Source: WLXB01 sp040221475
Lineage (GTDB): Bacteria > Pseudomonadota > Alphaproteobacteria > Rhodospirillales > Rhodospirillaceae
Reading direction: 5' to 3'
Assembly: GCA_040221475.1 (NCBI GenBank)
Contig: JAVKEJ010000058.1
Coordinates: forward strand, 248,001-312,000
DNA length: 64,000 nt
The notes below the pieces were generated by a model. The model saw only the letters and a list, made by a program, of their open reading frames with translations. It ran no database searches and had not been told where the DNA came from. A program made the translations under genes and the position numbers. Numbering within the stretch: the stretch's first letter is position 1; the number at the start of each line of letters is the position of its first letter. Positions 63,910 through 64,000 of this stretch are shown here, one piece after another.

Positions 63910-64000
63910 TTAACCGAGGATAAGCCATAACGACAGGAAGGCGAAGAGGCCAATAACTGTCGTCAGCCAAATCTCGAAGGTAATTGGTTTAAACGTGTTT
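63910..64000 (-). CDS. C-terminal fragment of a membrane protein, runs off the window
   Basis: An open frame of 29 residues enters from the window edge and ends in a TAA at 63910. Its end, WLTTVIGLFAFLSLWLILG, looks like a transmembrane helix. It lies 40 bases upstream of the CoxS-like start, so it probably belongs to the same transcript. It is not recognisable as the large molybdenum subunit. The evidence is only an open frame with a plausible helix. Confidence 0.4.
   Translation of the reverse strand, partial: NTFKPITFEIWLTTVIGLFAFLSLWLILG

Overview
This window looks like chromosomal DNA of an alphaproteobacterium. The strongest pointers are the small heat-shock protein followed directly by a DUF1150 protein, a CoxS/CoxM-type molybdenum hydroxylase pair, a TRAP carrier with a fumarylacetoacetate-hydrolase-family enzyme, and many transporters for organic solutes. 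A free-living heterotroph, possibly marine and Rhodospirillales-like, is an inference from gene content. Gene density is high and no gap exceeds about 300 bases. I saw no phage genes, integrase, transposase or rRNA. There is one tRNA, tRNA-Arg(CCT).

Layout. 0-9 kb: a TRAP large permease and an FAH-family hydrolase, then a complete oligopeptide-type ABC importer (binding protein, two permeases, two ATPases) ending in a thioredoxin-like [2Fe-2S] protein. Facing it on the minus strand is a second family-5 binding protein coupled to two SnoaL/NTF2-like proteins. 10-20 kb: a large patatin-type lipase, an RND efflux pump with its adaptor, a NicO-type nickel/cobalt exporter facing a DUF1007 protein, and a methyltransferase. 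21-32 kb: prolyl aminopeptidase, a small basic protein, an MscS channel, an MFS exporter, an ABC ATPase without a permease, an unrecognised anchored 511-residue protein, two tandem-duplicated alpha/beta-hydrolase-fold proteins lacking the usual nucleophile, Hsp20-DUF1150 and the tRNA. 32-42 kb: DUF1838, a membrane protein, an exported flavin amine oxidase, a flavin monooxygenase, an orphan FliN-like protein, a universal stress protein, a serine hydrolase, a GST and an Old-Yellow-Enzyme-family reductase. 42-64 kb: two FGE-like proteins, an alpha/beta hydrolase, an IclR regulator, an MFS carrier, two more exported amine oxidases, two serine hydrolases, three family-5 binding proteins, a gamma-glutamyltransferase-like enzyme, a metallo-beta-lactamase-fold hydrolase, a Tat-exported alpha/beta hydrolase, a DUF1499 protein and CoxM/CoxS.

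The main theme is envelope-located catabolism. From about 42 to 61 kb nearly every enzyme carries a Sec or Tat-like signal, and family-5 solute-binding proteins are interspersed without permeases. My inference is a periplasmic pathway that oxidises and hydrolyses amine- or amide-containing compounds, with products captured by binding proteins and finished in the cytoplasm. The substrate cannot be read from the sequence. The points most worth checking are the four hydrolase domains that lost the catalytic serine but share an Asp-Gly-x-His motif, the paired serine hydrolases with SxxR instead of SxxK, the palindromic repeat arrays upstream of the FliN-like and GST genes, and the 511-residue protein beside a permease-less ABC ATPase.
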